This document shows, piece after piece, positions 1 through 10,510 of a stretch of 64,000 bases of DNA. This stretch comes from Persicobacter sp. CCB-QB2 (lineage in GTDB: Bacteria > Bacteroidota > Bacteroidia > Cytophagales > Cyclobacteriaceae): assembly GCF_001274635.1 (NCBI RefSeq), contig NZ_LBGV01000001.1, forward strand, positions 2,356,001-2,420,000, in the 5' to 3' direction. Both the position numbers and the translations under genes were made by a program. The notes under the pieces are model-generated. The model saw only the letters and a program-made list of their open reading frames with translations. It was not told the origin of the DNA and did no database searches. Within the stretch, counting starts at the first letter, position 1; the number at the start of each line of letters is the position of its first letter.

Positions 1-660
1 CGGCTTAGACTTGAACAAAGCAGCCAAACTAAAGCGTGCAGAAATGATCTCCTGATCTTCCACATCCAAATCTGACTTTTGCTCCAGGTATTTGGTCAAT
101 ACCCGAACGATCATGGCCAATACGATCAGAATCAACACCAGGATCACCAGGTTGATCACCAAAGCATACATGACGAAATCAGAAACACCCTCTGAGGCAC
201 CTGCCTGGGTGGCGGATGCACCATCTGCAGCTGGTTCTTCTGCAGCGGCTACAGGCGTTTTTCCTGACTCCACTTTAATGTAAGCGAGAATGGAATTGAT
301 TTCCTCATTGGAGAAATCAAAAGAGGTCATCTCCGTTTTATTGTACTCTTCATAAAGCTTGACGGCGTATTCATCACCGCTTTGGATTACTTTCTGAGAG
401 TTACGAATAAAAGATTGGATCCAGTCCAACGGTCGTCGCTCATGCACATCTTTCAGTGCCGGCCCCACAACCACCTCATGCACCGCGTGGCAAACGGTAC
501 AGTTGTCCTCAAACAAGGACTGACCTGCTGAGATGGTGGCCTCGTCCGTAGGAATACCGTCCCCACCGGAAGCGTCTTGCGCAATGGAGGAAGCCATCAG
601 GCTTACCATCAGCATTAGCGTGAGCGCTAAACGAGAAAAAAAAGTTTTAAACAACATCAT
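1..660 (-). CDS. ActA-like c-type cytochrome (alternative complex III), N-terminal part
   Basis: The minus-strand frame is open from an ATG at 660 to the window edge (220 codons), so the 3' part lies outside. It begins with a signal peptide (residues 1-28), followed by a monoheme cytochrome c domain with the motif CTVCH (C54, C57, H58), an Ala/Pro-rich linker and a strong membrane helix at about residues 160-188. A monoheme domain, a linker and a membrane segment in that order is the arrangement I know from the N-terminus of Bacteroidota ActA, the multiheme subunit of alternative complex III, which oxidises quinol and passes electrons to a terminal oxidase. The pentaheme region expected downstream is not in the window, so a different membrane cytochrome c (for example a CcoP-like subunit) cannot be excluded. 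Confidence 0.7.
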   Translation of the reverse strand, partial: MMLFKTFFSRLALTLMLMVSLMASSIAQDASGGDGIPTDEATISAGQSLFEDNCTVCHAVHEVVVGPALKDVHERRPLDWIQSFIRNSQKVIQSGDEYAVKLYEEYNKTEMTSFDFSNEEINSILAYIKVESGKTPVAAAEEPAADGASATQAGASEGVSDFVMYALVINLVILVLILIVLAMIVRVLTKYLEQKSDLDVEDQEIISARFSLAALFKSKP

Positions 661-717
661 AGCGATTAATAAGAAGCATTGAGTTTTATGGTCGGAGTCA
701 AAAAAACCCCGGTTAGT

Positions 718-725
718 CAAATCTA
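718..725 (-). promoter_or_regulatory. Possible -7 box for the cytochrome gene
   Basis: On the minus strand the bases read TAGATTTG, a perfect match to the Bacteroidota -7 consensus TAnnTTTG, 58 bases upstream of the start codon at 660. No TTG -33 element is found at 17-23 bases, so this rests on the -7 box alone. Confidence 0.35.
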
Positions 726-1460
726 ACACGACCTTAATTCATTTCATAATAGGCTATTTTTATGGCCTTTTTGTCTATTTACTGACTGGGATCATAAATT
801 ACCCCCATAAAGTTGTATAACAGCCTTTTACAAGCTAATTAAGCGATCAAATCAGAGTTATTTAAAATGATTATAAATTATCATTTCTTAGTCCAGTCCT
901 GTTAAGAACTATGATAAATATCACCTAACAAACTTAACTGATCTAGCTTTTAAAGATATTAAATTAGAATATCACAACACAAACTTTAATATGACCAAAT
1001 AACGCAATTTGAACAATATCATTTCTATAAATGGAGGAGAAAGCACCGAACTAATCTGTTTTTATACTGACTCTAATCCTCAAGCCCATGTAGTAGCCAA
1101 AAACATGAGCTACATCAACCTCATTCACCCCACTGAGGCTTAGCTGATTGGACTTGCAGCTACAACAAATTGTAGAGATCTATCGGTTCGGGGGAAGCAT
1201 CAATCTAGCGCCCAATCATATTTTAAGGAGATAAACAAACCCTATATTGACCGTCCAAAAATCTATAAAAAAACAACTGTTTTTTTGTTATAAATCACAA
1301 ACAACTTCCTGCTTTGGCTAATATGTTCCCAATTTTTATTTAAATTCGATTGGCCTAGCTAAAATAATGACTGTTTTCCATGCTAAGGCAGAAATATATT
1401 TTGCCTAACCTTAAATAAGATGGAACACCACGGATAATGGCACCTAATTAGAAAATACTT
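726..1460. other. AT-rich intergenic stretch without recognisable genes
   Basis: This is the core of an 880-base gap between two divergent genes. I see no open frame with coding character, no tRNA-like fold and no match to the repeat families found elsewhere in the window. It probably holds only regulatory DNA for the cytochrome operon and aconitase. Confidence 0.5.
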
Positions 1461-1491
1461 TTTTTGATGGCTAAAATCCCGCCTAAGTTTC
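1461..1491 (+). promoter_or_regulatory. Possible aconitase promoter
   Basis: TTTTTG at 1461-1466 is followed after 17 bases by TAAGTTTC at 1484-1491. This resembles the Bacteroidota pattern TTG-N17-23-TAnnTTTG with one mismatch at the last base of the -7 box. The predicted transcript would start about 45 bases before the aconitase ATG. Confidence 0.35.
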
Positions 1492-1542
1492 AGCATAGGC
1501 TGCACACAAAAGAACTTTAACACCTAAAAACCCCGTTATACT

Positions 1543-3807
1543 ATGATTTTTGATTTGGAGATGATCAAGGGACTTTACGCTAAATTTCCAGAGCGTATTG
1601 AGGCGGCTAAAAAAGTAGTCGGCAAACCACTTACCCTTGCTGAAAAAATCCTTTACGCACACCTTTGGGACGGAAATGCAACTTCCTCTTATGAAAGAGG
1701 CGCTTCATATGTAGACTTTGCTCCGGATCGCATTGCTTGTCAGGATGCCACTGCACAAATGGCCCTTTTACAATTCATGCAAGCCGGAAAAAACAAAGTA
1801 GCGGTTCCCACTACCGTTCACTGTGATCACCTTATCCAGGCCAAAGTAGGCGCAGCAACTGATTTGGCTGCTGCGAAATCACAAAGCTCAGAGGTATTCG
1901 ACTTTCTAGAGTCGGTATCAAACAAGTATGGCATTGGTTTTTGGAAACCAGGAGCAGGTATTATTCACCAGGTAGTGCTAGAGAATTACGCCTTCCCGGG
2001 TGGGATGATGATTGGAACCGACTCTCACACGGTGAATGCCGGTGGATTAGGTATGGTTGCCATTGGGGTTGGTGGCGCTGATGCGGTGGATGTTATGGCC
2101 GGAATGCCCTGGGAATTAAAATTCCCAAAATTAATCGGGGTTAAACTTACCGGAAAATTAAACGGCTGGACTGCTCCAAAAGACATTATATTAAAAGTAG
2201 CCGGAATTCTTACGGTAAAAGGTGGAACCGGTTGTATTGTGGAATATTTCGGCGAAGGCGCTAAATCACTATCCGCTACCGGAAAAGGCACCATCTGTAA
2301 TATGGGGGCAGAGATTGGAGCGACGACCTCCACCTTTGGTTATGACGAATCCATGGAACGCTATTTACGCGCCACCGGAAGAGCCGAAGTTGCTGCGGCA
2401 GCTAATGACATTAAAGAATACCTGACTGCGGATGAAGAGGTTTACGCCAATCCGGAGCAATATTTTGATCAGGTTATTGAAATCGACCTGGATAAACTGG
2501 AACCACATTTAAACGGGCCCTTTACGCCAGACCGCGCTACTCCTATCTCTGAAATGGGGGCTGCCGCAGAAGCCAATAGCTGGCCGCTTGATGTGGAATG
2601 GGGACTAATCGGTTCCTGTACCAACTCTTCTTATGAGGATTTATCCAGAGCCTCCTCTATTGCCAAACAGGCGGTAGATAAAGGTTTAGTTACTAAAGCG
2701 GAATTTGGGATCAACCCGGGCTCTGAGCAGGTACGCTATACCGCTGAGCGTGATGGCTTGTTAAAAATCTTCGAAGATTTGGATGCTAAGATTTTCACCA
2801 ATGCCTGTGGACCTTGTATTGGACAGTGGGCTCGTGCCGGAGCAGATAAAGAAGAAAAGAATTCTATCATTCACTCCTTCAACCGTAACTTCTCTAAGCG
2901 TGCTGATGGTAATCCGAATACGCATGCCTTCGTAGCGTCCCCAGAAATGGTAGCCGCCATTGCGATTTCCGGTCGATTGGATTTCAACCCTATCACGGAT
3001 ACTTTAGTGAATAATAAAGGAGAGGAAGTAAAACTTGATGCACCGGTTGGGGATGAACTTCCTGCAAAAGGCTTCGATGTGGAAGACAACGGATACCAGG
3101 CTCCTGCTGAAGATGGTTCGGATGTAAATGTGGTGGTTGCCGAAGACTCCAAACGCCTTCAACTACTGACTCCTTTTACTCCTTACGAAGGCAAGGAGAT
3201 TGAAGGCATGAAATTATTGATCAAGGCCAAGGGCAAATGTACCACTGACCACATCTCAATGGCAGGACCATGGTTGCGTTACCGCGGCCATCTGGACAAT
3301 ATTTCAGACAATTGCCTGATTGGTGCGGTGAATGCTTTCAACGACCAAACCAATGAGGTTAAAAACCAACTAACCGGAGAATATGGTGCTGTTCCGGCTA
3401 CGCAGCGTGCCTACAAAGCAGCGGGCATTCCTTCTATTGTAGTGGGTGATGAAAACTATGGGGAAGGATCCTCTCGTGAGCATGCGGCTATGGAGCCTCG
3501 CCACCTGGGTGTTCGCATTGTTTTGGTGAAGTCTTTTGCCCGAATTCACGAAACCAATCTCAAAAAGCAGGGAATGCTGGGATTCACCTTTGACAATCCG
3601 GCAGATTACGATAAAATTCAAGAGAATGACACTTTTGACACTATCGACCTGACCGCTTTCGCTCCCGGAAAACCTTTAACACTAAAGGTCACTCACGAAG
3701 ACGGCTCCATCGATGAAATCGTATGTAACCATACTTATAATGAGAATCAAATTGAATGGTTTAAAGCAGGATCGGCTCTTAATCTGATTAAGACTCAGAA
3801 TGGCTAA
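1543..3807 (+). CDS. acn: Aconitate hydratase
   Basis: The 754-residue protein catalyses citrate to isocitrate conversion in the TCA cycle using a [4Fe-4S] cluster. Its length matches mitochondrial-type aconitases (about 755), not the longer AcnA/IRP type (about 890). The cluster ligands are visible as C359 in GSCTNSS and C422 and C425 in [10 protein letters not shown]. Other family landmarks are [11 protein letters not shown] in the N-terminal half and [10 protein letters not shown] near residue 640 in the swivel domain. The ATG at 1543 begins directly at the family's usual N-terminus. The gene stands alone between a long upstream gap and a strong terminator, so it is probably monocistronic. 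The identification is secure. Confidence 0.97.
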   Translation: MIFDLEMIKGLYAKFPERIEAAKKVVGKPLTLAEKILYAHLWDGNATSSYERGASYVDFAPDRIACQDATAQMALLQFMQAGKNKVAVPTTVHCDHLIQAKVGAATDLAAAKSQSSEVFDFLESVSNKYGIGFWKPGAGIIHQVVLENYAFPGGMMIGTDSHTVNAGGLGMVAIGVGGADAVDVMAGMPWELKFPKLIGVKLTGKLNGWTAPKDIILKVAGILTVKGGTGCIVEYFGEGAKSLSATGKGTICNMGAEIGATTSTFGYDESMERYLRATGRAEVAAAANDIKEYLTADEEVYANPEQYFDQVIEIDLDKLEPHLNGPFTPDRATPISEMGAAAEANSWPLDVEWGLIGSCTNSSYEDLSRASSIAKQAVDKGLVTKAEFGINPGSEQVRYTAERDGLLKIFEDLDAKIFTNACGPCIGQWARAGADKEEKNSIIHSFNRNFSKRADGNPNTHAFVASPEMVAAIAISGRLDFNPITDTLVNNKGEEVKLDAPVGDELPAKGFDVEDNGYQAPAEDGSDVNVVVAEDSKRLQLLTPFTPYEGKEIEGMKLLIKAKGKCTTDHISMAGPWLRYRGHLDNISDNCLIGAVNAFNDQTNEVKNQLTGEYGAVPATQRAYKAAGIPSIVVGDENYGEGSSREHAAMEPRHLGVRIVLVKSFARIHETNLKKQGMLGFTFDNPADYDKIQENDTFDTIDLTAFAPGKPLTLKVTHEDGSIDEIVCNHTYNENQIEWFKAGSALNLIKTQNG

Positions 3808-3833
3808 ACCCTTCATAAATAACGCATAACATT

Positions 3834-3866
3834 GGCGCAATTGGCTATACCAATTGCGCCTTTTTT
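3834..3866 (+). terminator. Terminator of aconitase gene
   Basis: A perfect 11-bp stem (GGCGCAATTGG, 3834-3844, with its complement at 3850-3860) closes a 5-base loop and is followed by six T residues. Confidence 0.93.
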
Positions 3867-4166
3867 GTATTTACCCGCCTCTAAAAATGCAAAAAAACAA
3901 CTTTTATTACATGAGAATATTGCAAATTAAACTTGATTTATCAACTAAATAAGCGATCGCATTCTACTCAGCAATACCTAATAAATATAAAAAACGCAAG
4001 TTACAGCCAATAACAGCACACCTGTGAGCGTACTTGAAAAAGAAAAATACAATCCATTAATTGACAATACATTACAGAGGTAATGTTTTGCAAAAAAGTA
4101 GACGATATAGTACTATTTCAAAAGTTCCCTATATTAGAAATACGACATCAACACTATTTATTTAAG

Positions 4167-5000
4167 ATGAAATATTTTTATTTACTGGGATTAATTACCT
4201 TTTTTATAAATCCAGTACTACATGCCCAAAAATTTAATGTAAGTGATGTTTACGAGGTAAAGGAATTGTATACCATCCAAAAATATCGCAACAACCCGCC
4301 TTTTGGCTACGAGGAAAGTATTCTTTGCCCGGATAGCTTAAAATTTATAGCCGTCTTTGGGCACTTTGAAACCAAAGCTAGTATTAAACCAACCGCTATC
4401 CGCCTCATTACTGAACAAGGCGAAGCTACGCCGGTGGGCTGGTGTAACGATAAAGGAGATGCTGAATTAAGCCATTGGGGAATGAAAAAGAATCTCATAA
4501 AGGGCCAAAATCCCGTGTTCACCATTAGCTCAAATGATAAAGCGATCAAAATCCAGTTTAATGATCAAAGCTATGACCTGCCTGCTGCCAAGACTCAAAT
4601 TAAGCGGGAATCAGCAACCTTAGACCTTCTGGTAAAAGGCGTATCCACTCAGGAATCTTTGGAAAATGGATATGCCCTTATTCCGGCTGGGGTCAAAAGC
4701 GGAAAAGGAATGGGCGTATTCAAAAAACGTTATAGCCCCCAAAGAGGAAAAATCATTTGCCTGGATCTCAATATCAAAACTGTTCCCGAGGGAGCAAATC
4801 TCAAAGAATTTGCTGTTTTCAGCGACAATGCCCACCAAAGCTTTGCCTTAGCCAGTGAAACCTGGGGGCGTATTTCCGACTTCGGAGGGGTGATTGCCGG
4901 TGACATTAAATTGTACTTTATCGTAGGAGAAGATTTCACTAATGGCGCCCTACACTATCGGGGTGACAAGGTGGTTGATTTTCTTTTGAACAATATTTAG
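4167..5000 (+). CDS. Secreted or envelope protein of unknown function
   Basis: I do not recognise a family. The frame is open from 4083, but the ATG at 4167 is preferred because it begins a typical Sec signal peptide (MKYFYLLGLITFF...) ending in an HAQ cleavage site, as in many secreted proteins of this phylum. The mature part is about 257 residues, rich in beta-strand-forming stretches, with no membrane helix, no lipobox and no T9SS sorting tail, so a periplasmic location is the simplest inference. It has its own terminator, and no neighbour suggests a role. Confidence 0.75.
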   Translation: MKYFYLLGLITFFINPVLHAQKFNVSDVYEVKELYTIQKYRNNPPFGYEESILCPDSLKFIAVFGHFETKASIKPTAIRLITEQGEATPVGWCNDKGDAELSHWGMKKNLIKGQNPVFTISSNDKAIKIQFNDQSYDLPAAKTQIKRESATLDLLVKGVSTQESLENGYALIPAGVKSGKGMGVFKKRYSPQRGKIICLDLNIKTVPEGANLKEFAVFSDNAHQSFALASETWGRISDFGGVIAGDIKLYFIVGEDFTNGALHYRGDKVVDFLLNNI

Positions 5001-5096
5001 ATTTTCATCCCCAAAATCACCACCCTCACCGTATACAGCCTAAAAACAATTAAATCATCAAGTGTAAGCTTATAAGTAATTCCTTGATTACACTAC

Positions 5097-5133
5097 CAAA
5101 AGCATCTTAGAATTGATCTAAGATGCTTTTTTT
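5097..5133. terminator. Hairpin terminator, possibly bidirectional
   Basis: A 10-bp stem AGCATCTTAG / CTAAGATGCT (5101-5110 and 5118-5127) is flanked by A residues on the left and seven T residues on the right. It closes the upstream secreted-protein gene. Confidence 0.9.
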
Positions 5134-5239
5134 GTATCAATAAAATTTTTCACTGACAAATCTCCTATCAAAAGCCCAAAATTTCCGTTATTATAAATAT
5201 AGAGACAATTGATTTACTTACCTTTCAACAGAGTGTAAG

Positions 5240-5575
5240 ATGGAAATAGAATTTACCCACCATTTAGGCAACTTTATTATGGTCTTATTTTTAGGCCTTC
5301 CCGCCTTTGCCCTGGGCGCACTGGGACAGGCACTTTTCCTACATCATTTTGCTCCTGGCACACGCATTCTCCAAATTCTTTCCATTATTTTCAGTAGTCG
5401 AATTATTGCGCTACTGTTCACTTTCCTTCTATACAGTCTTCTTTTTAGCCAATTGGAAATGTTAATCGGCAAAGTGCTCATTCCCGCTTTGCTCGCTGAA
5501 ATCCTGGTATCACCAGCTCTCTTATTATTGAAGGGATATGATATCGGAAAGTTATTTTCGAATAACCATCATTAA
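5240..5575 (+). CDS. Small integral membrane protein of unknown function
   Basis: The 111-residue protein is strongly hydrophobic, with about three predicted membrane helices (roughly residues 11-33, 43-70 and 77-98) and a short polar tail ending in NNHH. I recognise no family. The stop codon TAA at 5573-5575 coincides with the first bases of the repeat element that begins there, so insertion of the repeat may have changed or truncated the original C-terminus. The gene has no close operon partner. Confidence 0.6.
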   Translation: MEIEFTHHLGNFIMVLFLGLPAFALGALGQALFLHHFAPGTRILQILSIIFSSRIIALLFTFLLYSLLFSQLEMLIGKVLIPALLAEILVSPALLLLKGYDIGKLFSNNHH

Positions 5576-5792
5576 CCCAAATTATTCACCGCTAAATACA
5601 CTAAATAAGATTAAGTGATTCATAATCAAACAAATACAAGTCATTGTATTGGGTTTAAAATAGCCCAAATTCGGGCAAGCTTGCTTTCTCCTCATTCATC
5701 TGTTTCCTTGGAAAAAACTCGAAACAGGAAAAATTCCTTCATTTTTCCCGCCTTACAGCTAAACAAGAATTTAAGCATAATAATCCAGCTTA
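5573..5792 (+). repeat. Family-1 repeat, complete a-b copy
   Basis: A 220-bp element starts TAACCCAAATTATTCACCGC and ends with the inverted counterpart ATAATCCAGCTTA. The left half (a) runs to a palindrome GCCCAAATTCGGGC at 5663-5676; the right half (b) begins GGGCAAGCTTGCTTTC. Related copies or halves occur near 11955, 13425, 22280/24243, 33998, 59995, 62437 and 62935. It carries no convincing gene. Confidence 0.85.
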
Positions 5793-5899
5793 TTTTTTTT
5801 CAACCCCATTAAACCCTGAATAGCTTTTGTGATCTAAGGTTTGAATTCAATAAAACTCCGGCCGGAAAATTAGAATCTTAAACCTACCGTACATTAATC

Positions 5900-6733
5900 A
5901 TGAAAGTTATTGCTATTAAATTACTTGGCATCGTTCTTTTAAGCACATTTTTGTTCAGTTGCCAATCTAATGAAGACAGTCCGGTCTATTCCACTGACTT
6001 AAACTCCGCCTCCTTTCAGGATGAAGAAATGGCTGAAGCAATTTTCAATACGCTGGAAAACACTGCTGAAGAAGCACTCCTTACTGAAGACAACCTTAGA
6101 ATTACTGGCTATGGGGCCGCTCTTGATTTAACCCTGGATGAAAAAAATAAAGTAGTCACCATTGATTATGGAGATGGATGGACCGATAGAAACGGAGATA
6201 TTCGTAAAGGAAAAATCATTATTCAATATGAAGGAAATCGAAAAGAGCGTTATCGATCAAAAACCATCCGCCCGGAAAATTTCTCTATAAATGATTTCCA
6301 AATAGAAGGTATTCGAAGCAAAAGCTGGGATGGCATTAACAAAAAATTTACGATCAAGCTTACAGCTGGCCAGATCAGCAGTCCGGATGGTTGGAGCATT
6401 AGCAGAACTGCCCAGTGGGAAGTGCTGGAGTTTCAAAATGAAGAAGAGGGTTTTGAAAGACACCGTAGCGGGCAAGCCGAAGGCATCAACCGACTAGGGC
6501 ACCGATATTTAATCCGCATAGAAGAGCCCCTCGTTTACAAATCACTTTGTACCGCTATTTCCTGGCGATTCCCGGTAGCGGGCATCAAACAAAAAACGAA
6601 TTTCACCTCAGAAACCGCATCAGAAACACGCACTATTGACTATGGAGATGGCAGCTGTGACCGGGAGGCCACCATAACTCAGCCTGATGGGAGCCAGACC
6701 ACTTTCAGTCAAAAGAAAAAAATTTACCAATAA
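5900..6733 (+). CDS. Lipoprotein of unknown function
   Basis: The 277-residue protein starts with a signal-peptidase-II sequence whose lipobox LFSC places the lipidated cysteine at residue 21. The mature protein contains two related segments built around IDYGDG (near residues 93 and 248), each followed by a D-R/D-x-G pattern, which suggests an internal duplication of a small beta domain. I know similar uncharacterised lipoproteins only from Bacteroidota. No operon partner is visible. An outer-membrane or periplasm-facing lipoprotein is the safest call. Confidence 0.75.
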   Translation: MKVIAIKLLGIVLLSTFLFSCQSNEDSPVYSTDLNSASFQDEEMAEAIFNTLENTAEEALLTEDNLRITGYGAALDLTLDEKNKVVTIDYGDGWTDRNGDIRKGKIIIQYEGNRKERYRSKTIRPENFSINDFQIEGIRSKSWDGINKKFTIKLTAGQISSPDGWSISRTAQWEVLEFQNEEEGFERHRSGQAEGINRLGHRYLIRIEEPLVYKSLCTAISWRFPVAGIKQKTNFTSETASETRTIDYGDGSCDREATITQPDGSQTTFSQKKKIYQ

Positions 6734-6932
6734 GAGCGTTTTTAAAAGCACCCCATCCGGCGGCAAATCCGGATTATTGGAAGCGATATTGGCTAATTTC
6801 TAAAACAAAGTGCAGCTATTTCATCAAAATAATCCTTTATCGCTTCTGCAATAATCAAATTTTCACTGCGAATTTTGGCTTTTGAACACGCGCTAATCAT
6901 TACCGGATGCTTGCCTTCGGGAGAGCATCCTA

Positions 6933-9545
6933 TTACAGCACATCTAACACCAATCGCCAACCCCATGAGGGCTTTTCTCCTGCTTCAAAGCCCATTACAC
7001 CTTCTACAGATATAAAACCTAAAATCTGTCTTAAGCCATAAGTCACTTCCATATAATGATTGAGCTGCGGGTTTTTCATATAATGAAAACCAATATTTTC
7101 CGAGATTAAGCTTTTATTTAGTAAAGGCAAACGCTTCAACAATAGTCGTTGAGAAGTATAATGAAAATGTCCCTCGACGAAATAATCGTCCGTACCATAT
7201 TTGTAATAGGGCAATAACCTGAAGGCCTCATCCACATTGGAAATCATCAGCTCAAAATGACGGGTGTTGGAATAGTATAAATCCGCCAAAGACATTTTTG
7301 AGTTATTCAAAAAGGCGCCGGCCTTTACACCGTATTTAAAGGAATCTAAAAATCCCAAATCCACCTGCTGATTGACTCCCAGGGAAAGAAAGTCATAATC
7401 AATGTCCGTGGAAAATCCCTTTTTATAATGAAGTCCAATAGTGGGATACTTAGACCTCACATGCCTTTTCACGCCCTTTTTTGAATAATAATAACGGTGT
7501 CGGGGCGTGTAATCCAGTTGCACCTCTACAATATTCACCTGATGATCAAACATCTCCTCTTCTTCTCGTCCCACCACAAGTGGCTTATTATCGGTGATTT
7601 CCGTCCGACTTTTTTCAAAAAGGGTATTGGTGGTAGTATTCTGCAAAGCATGTCGGTTTTGAAATTCATAACCGATCTTCAACATCAAACCATTGACCAA
7701 CTCATAATCATGATCTATTTTAAAATATTGCTTTTCATAGATTTTCAAATAATTCAAGCCAAAAAACAAAGTAGAAATATCATTCTCGAATTCAAACATG
7801 CCCCCTGAAGCATTAAAATCCTGCGTCCATTGCCCCACTGCTATTTGATATTTCCCAAAACGCTGAGGAGCATAATGATGTCGAAACAAAAGGTCTCCTA
7901 AAAAGGCTCCACGGGAAAAAGTAAAACCATAGTCGGCCTGAAGGTAAATCCGCGATCCATCCTCATAATTTTTTGTCCAGTCAATTCCGGAAAATAGTTT
8001 AATCCCATCCACGGTATTATAGTGGATCCCCTTTAATATACCGTGATAATTCAGCACACTGTTATTATCCGGATATCGATAATTTCCCCCCAGGATTATA
8101 TCTTTAAGATGAAATTTCATCTGAGCGGCCTTAACAGAATCTTTGTAGGCTGGTGTACTGGTAATGGCTTCCACACTATCTTTCTCCGAAAAGCTCTCCA
8201 GTTCTGCGGAAGTCAAGGAGACCGGCCGAATGGTATTCCAATAATCATCTTTCTTTTTAGTAGCCAGAGAATCCACTTTTACGCCTGACTTTATTTCCAA
8301 TGGCGGACGCTCTTCCTCTTTTTTAGCTTCCTTCTCCACCAAACGCTGTAATTTTCGCATCTCTCTATTGCTCAAATTATCCTGCGCCATCAGGTCCTGT
8401 ATCTTGCTTTCATTTTTATTCAGTTGTGCTTCCTCAGAAGCAGAAGCAACTTCCTCCTGTTCCTCCACCAAGACCGGCTTTGGCAACACCTGTTGAATTT
8501 GTGCCTGAATATCCGCATCAGGAACAATTTCATAATCACTTAAAGCCGCCAGATAATTAAAAGACATCTTCACACCGACCACACTCAAGTCTCCCGAAAA
8601 CTCCAGAGATTTGGGCATCCAGATTTGATCTGTTTCCGGTGCATAAAGCTGCTTCACCCGAATATCTCCAACACTCAGGGCCACCGTTAAATCCGTAGAA
8701 TGAAGAAACCAGGCATCCTCCACAATAAAAATATGCCCCCGGTAATACTGTTGTCCTTTTTGCTTAGGGATGACCTTGATTTTATTCACCTGCATTCCCC
8801 TGTCCTCAAACAAACCCTCGTACTCAAATTTATAATAGCGGAAAGCCATTCGGGAAAGTGGCGATATAAAATCTGCAGTTTGGTCATCATACAAGCTTGC
8901 GGTCACAAATTCCATAGGGTCGACCTGATTATCAGCATCCGGAATACTGGTACGATAAGACAACACCTTTTGCTCATAGGTATTGGGCTGGATAAATTTC
9001 ACCTCCGAAACGGATTCCATCACCAGCTGTTTGTTGATAAAACGCTCCACCTCCTCATCATCCATGGCCATCTTTAATAATTTCGGCACCTTCTTCACAA
9101 TACCTGAACCCTTGGTATAGGCCTTCACTTCATAAGATTTCACCAGCCTTTTATAATATTGCGCCATGCCAATCGCCTTTCGCATTATATAATAAGCAGG
9201 ATCCTCCGTATTAGCTCGAATATTTATACCTGTCAGGGTAATGACCTGCTCCTGCATTTTCACATCCAGCCGTTGATCTCCATTCAACACTACTCCTTTC
9301 ATCTCCAGTGCATATCCCAAATATTGAAATTGGATGCGATGCTCACCTCCGGCTAGCCATAATTCATAATACCCCTCTCCGTTGGTATGGGTCCCGGCAC
9401 GCTCGCCAATCACCCCAATGGTGACATTCGGTAATTTTTCTCCTTCAGGAGTTAAAACATAACCACTAATTTTGTAATCTTGAGCTAAAGAAGGAATGAC
9501 CATGGCGAAGTAACACAAAACGCCCATGAATAATCGAAACGGCAT
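6933..9545 (-). CDS. DUF5686 family protein with carboxypeptidase-regulatory-like domain
   Basis: The 870-residue protein has a signal peptide ending in SLAQ, a carboxypeptidase-regulatory-like beta-sandwich at about residues 25-110 (ISGYVLTPEGEKLPNVTIG and an FQYLGY stretch) and a long C-terminal region of alternating aromatic beta strands. That is the layout of DUF5686/CarboxypepD-reg-like outer-membrane proteins in Bacteroidota, which probably form a C-terminal beta-barrel. A charged, Lys/Glu-rich linker lies at about residues 355-420. The function of the family is not established. It is divergent from the SprT-like gene with about 107 bases between them. Confidence 0.85.
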   Translation of the reverse strand: MPFRLFMGVLCYFAMVIPSLAQDYKISGYVLTPEGEKLPNVTIGVIGERAGTHTNGEGYYELWLAGGEHRIQFQYLGYALEMKGVVLNGDQRLDVKMQEQVITLTGINIRANTEDPAYYIMRKAIGMAQYYKRLVKSYEVKAYTKGSGIVKKVPKLLKMAMDDEEVERFINKQLVMESVSEVKFIQPNTYEQKVLSYRTSIPDADNQVDPMEFVTASLYDDQTADFISPLSRMAFRYYKFEYEGLFEDRGMQVNKIKVIPKQKGQQYYRGHIFIVEDAWFLHSTDLTVALSVGDIRVKQLYAPETDQIWMPKSLEFSGDLSVVGVKMSFNYLAALSDYEIVPDADIQAQIQQVLPKPVLVEEQEEVASASEEAQLNKNESKIQDLMAQDNLSNREMRKLQRLVEKEAKKEEERPPLEIKSGVKVDSLATKKKDDYWNTIRPVSLTSAELESFSEKDSVEAITSTPAYKDSVKAAQMKFHLKDIILGGNYRYPDNNSVLNYHGILKGIHYNTVDGIKLFSGIDWTKNYEDGSRIYLQADYGFTFSRGAFLGDLLFRHHYAPQRFGKYQIAVGQWTQDFNASGGMFEFENDISTLFFGLNYLKIYEKQYFKIDHDYELVNGLMLKIGYEFQNRHALQNTTTNTLFEKSRTEITDNKPLVVGREEEEMFDHQVNIVEVQLDYTPRHRYYYSKKGVKRHVRSKYPTIGLHYKKGFSTDIDYDFLSLGVNQQVDLGFLDSFKYGVKAGAFLNNSKMSLADLYYSNTRHFELMISNVDEAFRLLPYYKYGTDDYFVEGHFHYTSQRLLLKRLPLLNKSLISENIGFHYMKNPQLNHYMEVTYGLRQILGFISVEGVMGFEAGEKPSWGWRLVLDVL

Positions 9546-9652
9546 AAGTAGATTTTGAAAAAGATGAAGAAAGCTGTTGCTACAGGCTGATGATTACTAT
9601 TTTCGGGAGATTTCCACTTATATCCAATTTTATATTCTAAAAACATAAATCA

Positions 9653-10507
9653 TTGAGCGTAAAAAAACTGACCGATCTAATTCAAAGCTATATTCCTAAA
9701 GCAGCCCTTCCGCTGATTGGTCAGCTATGGGAACAATTACCTTTTGGTTTGCACATCAAAAACAAAAGAGAAAGTAAACTGGGGGACTTCCGTAACCATC
9801 CTAAATATGGACCTACCATCACCATCAATCACAACCTGAGTCCTTCTCAGTTTTTATTAACGCTGGTGCATGAAATTGCCCACCATTACTGTTTTGAGCA
9901 ATACAACCGAAAAGGGATTCAAATAAAACCCCACGGAGTAGAATGGAAGCAAACCTTCCAACAGCTCATGCAGCCCTTTTTAATCCCGGAGATTTATAGC
10001 GAACCCTTATTATCGGTTTTAAAAAATCATATGAAAAACCCTGCGGCCTCTTCCGGGCGCGACCCCGAATTATATAAATTACTTCGTGGACCGGTAAATG
10101 AGCAGGAGCGTATGGAAGAAGGTTTTTGGATACTTGAAAATATGGAAATTGGGGACTGCTTTGTTCACCGCAAAAAATGCTACCGAATTATCGATCGAAG
10201 AAATTCCAAAGTCATCGCCCGAAATATTCAAAATGCAAAAGTTTACAATTTCATTGCAGGCGCTGAGGTCTTCAAAATAGAAGACCAGGAATTATTAGAA
10301 AAAATTATAGCCAAGGATCAACAGTCATCAGCTCAAATAAAGGCACTCTCAACCGGCCCAAAGGTAGGGGAAATCCCCAATGGAACGGTCTTTTCTTACA
10401 ACAAGGTCAAATTCCGAAAAATAAAAAACAACCGAACGCGTTGTATTGCGGAAGAAATACACACCGGAAAGCATTATTCCTTTCACATGGAAACCGTTCT
10501 GAAGTAA
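9653..10507 (+). CDS. SprT-like domain protein
   Basis: The 284-residue protein carries the zinc-metallopeptidase-like motif HEIAHH near residue 74 in an N-terminal SprT-like domain, followed by two similar C-terminal modules (GDCFVHRKKCYRI and GTVFSYNKVKFRK) that look like a duplicated small beta unit. SprT/Spartan relatives act on DNA-bound or other proteins, but the bacterial members are poorly characterised. The frame begins with TTG at 9653, with no suitable ATG before the conserved region, so a TTG start is inferred. It converges on the next gene with only three bases between stop codons and no visible terminator. Confidence 0.8.
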   Translation: MSVKKLTDLIQSYIPKAALPLIGQLWEQLPFGLHIKNKRESKLGDFRNHPKYGPTITINHNLSPSQFLLTLVHEIAHHYCFEQYNRKGIQIKPHGVEWKQTFQQLMQPFLIPEIYSEPLLSVLKNHMKNPAASSGRDPELYKLLRGPVNEQERMEEGFWILENMEIGDCFVHRKKCYRIIDRRNSKVIARNIQNAKVYNFIAGAEVFKIEDQELLEKIIAKDQQSSAQIKALSTGPKVGEIPNGTVFSYNKVKFRKIKNNRTRCIAEEIHTGKHYSFHMETVLK

Positions 10508-10510
10508 AGA

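Noticed and set aside
92-283. Plus-strand frame at the window start
   Set aside because: It is the antisense of the ActA-like cytochrome gene.
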